Source: Pseudomonadales bacterium (GTDB taxonomy: Bacteria > Pseudomonadota > Gammaproteobacteria > Pseudomonadales > Azotimanducaceae). Taken from it: 64,000 nt of DNA. The notes under the pieces are model-generated. The model had not been told where the DNA came from and did no database searches. It saw nothing but the letters and a program-made list of their open reading frames with translations. Shown piece after piece: positions 62,636 through 64,000 of this stretch. The stretch is from NCBI GenBank assembly GCA_019090615.1, contig JAHRVQ010000062.1:1-64000 (forward strand), in the 5' to 3' direction. The translations under genes were made by a program, and so were the position numbers. Position 1 is the first letter of the stretch, and every line of letters starts with the position of its first letter.

Positions 62636-63898
62636 TTGAGGGACTATTCATTGCGGCAAATATACTACGGCTACTGGTTGATTCTGGCTGCATTCGTTAC
62701 TCAATTCGTATCCATCGGGGCGCAAAGTTACGTCATTGGGCCTTTTATGACCCCCATGATTGATGACCTCGGCTGGACTCGGGCAGAGTTCACCTTACCC
62801 CGCTCAATCGGCCAGGTGGTATTGGCTTTTACTGGTTTTTTTATTGGCGGGCTGGTTGACCGCAAGGGCGCGCGGGGGTTTATGCTGGCTGGCACAGTAA
62901 TCCTTACCATTTCACTATATTGCCTGTCCTATATTACAAGTCTCTGGCACTGGGTCATTCTGAATGGAATTATCCTCACCATAGGCGCTGCTTTTGTGGG
63001 CAATCTAGTAGTTAATGTCACCCTGGCAAAATGGTTTGTAGAATTTCGGGGCCGGGCAATTGCTTTTGCCGCAATGGGTATCTCCTTTGGCGGAGTTCTA
63101 CTCACCCCTTTTGCTACCTGGGCTATCGATACCTACGGTTGGCGCGAGGCCTGGCAAATCCTGTCCTTTGGCGCGCTGGTACTCATTATCCCAGCGGCAT
63201 TAGCAATGCGGCGCACACCTGAAGACTACGGCCTGCATCCTGACGGCAGAACTGAGGAAGAAGTATCAAGCGGTCTAACCCAACGGGCTATTGATGATTT
63301 CAATCAATCCATGACCCGTCGGCAAGCCATGAGTAGCTTAACCTTTTATTGGCTGGTATTCGCTTTTGGCATGTTTGCCATCACCATCCAGGTGATGTTG
63401 TTACAAACCGTACCCTTTATGACCGATGCAGGATACGACAGAACCACTGCCGCGCTAATGATTACTGTTTGCTCTATTCCGGCACTGCTATCAAAACCAG
63501 TCTGGGGCTGGTTAATTGACGGCTTACAAGCCAAACCACTGGCTGCAATAAGTGCATGCATCACCGGCAGCTCACTCTTTGTCATTGTTTTTATGGCGAA
63601 TATTGGCTCAATGGCTGGCCTGATTTTTGGCTTTGGCCTGATGGGCCTTGGCTGGGGCGGCATGATTCCACTCCAGGAGGTTATCTGGGCATCTTTCTTT
63701 GGCCGTAGATATCTGGGCGCCGTCAGGTCTGCGGCACTGCCTTTTACCATTCTATTAACCGCAGCGGCACCTTTGGCTACATCCGTTTATTATGATGCAG
63801 TGGGCAACTATGATGGCGCGATTCTGCTGGTCGGAACCGCCAACCTGATCAGCGCCGGCATGATCCTGTTCCTGAAAAAACCGCACCAACAGCCCTGA
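62636..63898 (+). CDS. MFS transporter (oxalate/formate-antiporter/monocarboxylate-like)
   Basis: 420 residues from TTG 62636, which has AGGA five bases upstream; ATG 62570 gives 22 more residues but no ribosome binding site. Twelve hydrophobic helices, the MFS motif GGLVDRKGARGFMLAG, and RNA-polymerase-independent marks of the monocarboxylate branch (YGYWLILAAFVTQFVSIGAQ, DLGWTRAEFTLPRSIG) are present. It probably takes up an organic acid by proton or exchange transport. The stop codon lies inside the first unit of the 23-bp repeat array, so the repeat supplies the last codons. Confidence 0.9.
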   Translation: MRDYSLRQIYYGYWLILAAFVTQFVSIGAQSYVIGPFMTPMIDDLGWTRAEFTLPRSIGQVVLAFTGFFIGGLVDRKGARGFMLAGTVILTISLYCLSYITSLWHWVILNGIILTIGAAFVGNLVVNVTLAKWFVEFRGRAIAFAAMGISFGGVLLTPFATWAIDTYGWREAWQILSFGALVLIIPAALAMRRTPEDYGLHPDGRTEEEVSSGLTQRAIDDFNQSMTRRQAMSSLTFYWLVFAFGMFAITIQVMLLQTVPFMTDAGYDRTTAALMITVCSIPALLSKPVWGWLIDGLQAKPLAAISACITGSSLFVIVFMANIGSMAGLIFGFGLMGLGWGGMIPLQEVIWASFFGRRYLGAVRSAALPFTILLTAAAPLATSVYYDAVGNYDGAILLVGTANLISAGMILFLKKPHQQP

Positions 63899-63985
63899 GC
63901 GGTTCTTATAAACAGCCCTGAGCGGTTCTTATAAACAGCCCTGAGCAGACTTTTATAAACAGCCCTGAGCGGTTCTTCAATTTCT
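63888..63985. repeat. 23-bp repeat family, locus C (four units)
   Basis: Four units of AACAGCCCTGAGCGGTTCTT-type sequence starting at about 63888, 63911, 63934 and 63958, the third degenerate (AGCAGACTTT). Spacing 23-24 bases. The first unit overlaps the MFS stop codon. Confidence 0.9.
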
Positions 63986-64000
63986 TTTAAACAGCAACAG

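Noticed and set aside
1-64000. CRISPR array, tRNA, rRNA or prophage
   Set aside because: No regular 25-40 base repeats with unique spacers, no tRNA cloverleaf that I could support, no rRNA sequence and no phage structural gene were seen. The short tandem arrays are simple repeats.

Overview
The window looks like a chromosome segment of a marine-type, aerobic heterotrophic gammaproteobacterium, probably near Cellvibrionales/Spongiibacteraceae. This is an inference from gene content: several large TonB-dependent receptors (TBDRs), a FecI/FecR signalling set, an imuAB mutagenesis cassette, many CoA-dependent catabolic enzymes (type III CoA-transferases, AMP-forming ligases, acyl-CoA dehydrogenase, crotonase, thiolase plus DUF35, amidohydrolase), a PEP-CTERM protein and no plasmid or phage backbone. 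No rRNA, tRNA, CRISPR array or intact insertion sequence was seen.

Layout. 0-2.2 kb: imuA (3' end) and imuB. 2.26-2.73 kb: a glutathione peroxidase with an in-frame UGA at the catalytic position, followed at once by a hairpin whose apical loop equals that of the E. coli fdhF SECIS, so a selenoprotein; this is the most notable single item. 3.0-7.7 kb: ECF sigma factor, FecR anti-sigma and an STN-type TBDR. 8-12.4 kb: SpoU methyltransferase, DUF4397-like lipoprotein, a dehydrogenase scrap, a small unknown protein, a CoA-transferase. 12.6-17.1 kb: a lipid-modification cluster (FAD oxidoreductase, DUF1365, cyclopropane synthase, then a second CFA-like methyltransferase). 17.2-18.6 kb: a flagellin-like protein facing a DUF5610 protein. 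18.9-23.1 kb: MFS permease, MBL-like protein, CoA-transferase/racemase, glutathione S-transferase.

23.1-34.8 kb is strikingly eroded. It holds a broken type I restriction locus (frameshifted hsdM, internally deleted AlbA-like gene, intact DUF1016 nuclease-like gene, hsdM tail copy, hsdS fragments, no hsdR). Next is a deletion scar of a periplasmic nitrate reductase operon that keeps a perfect FNR-type box, the napA 3' third and a napB lacking one heme cysteine. Then come a TBDR that has lost its N-terminus and is frameshifted, the head of a Ser/Thr kinase, and a response-regulator/histidine-kinase gene with one internal TAA. Intact SirB2-like and diguanylate cyclase genes lie among them.

35-64 kb is again mostly intact: PEP-CTERM protein, acyl-CoA ligases, an EmrAB-type efflux pair, an alcohol dehydrogenase, an overlapping amidohydrolase-thiolase-DUF35 operon, acyl-CoA dehydrogenase and crotonase, a large TBDR, an AraC regulator with a type-B carboxylesterase, a degenerate SGNH hydrolase, a Na+/Ca2+ antiporter coupled to a sensor without output domain, and an MFS permease. 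Together these suggest uptake (TBDR, MFS), activation (CoA ligases and transferases) and beta-oxidation-like breakdown of hydrophobic or cyclic carboxylic acids; the substrate cannot be read from the sequence. A 23-bp repeat occurs at three places (30.8, 48.9 and 63.9 kb).
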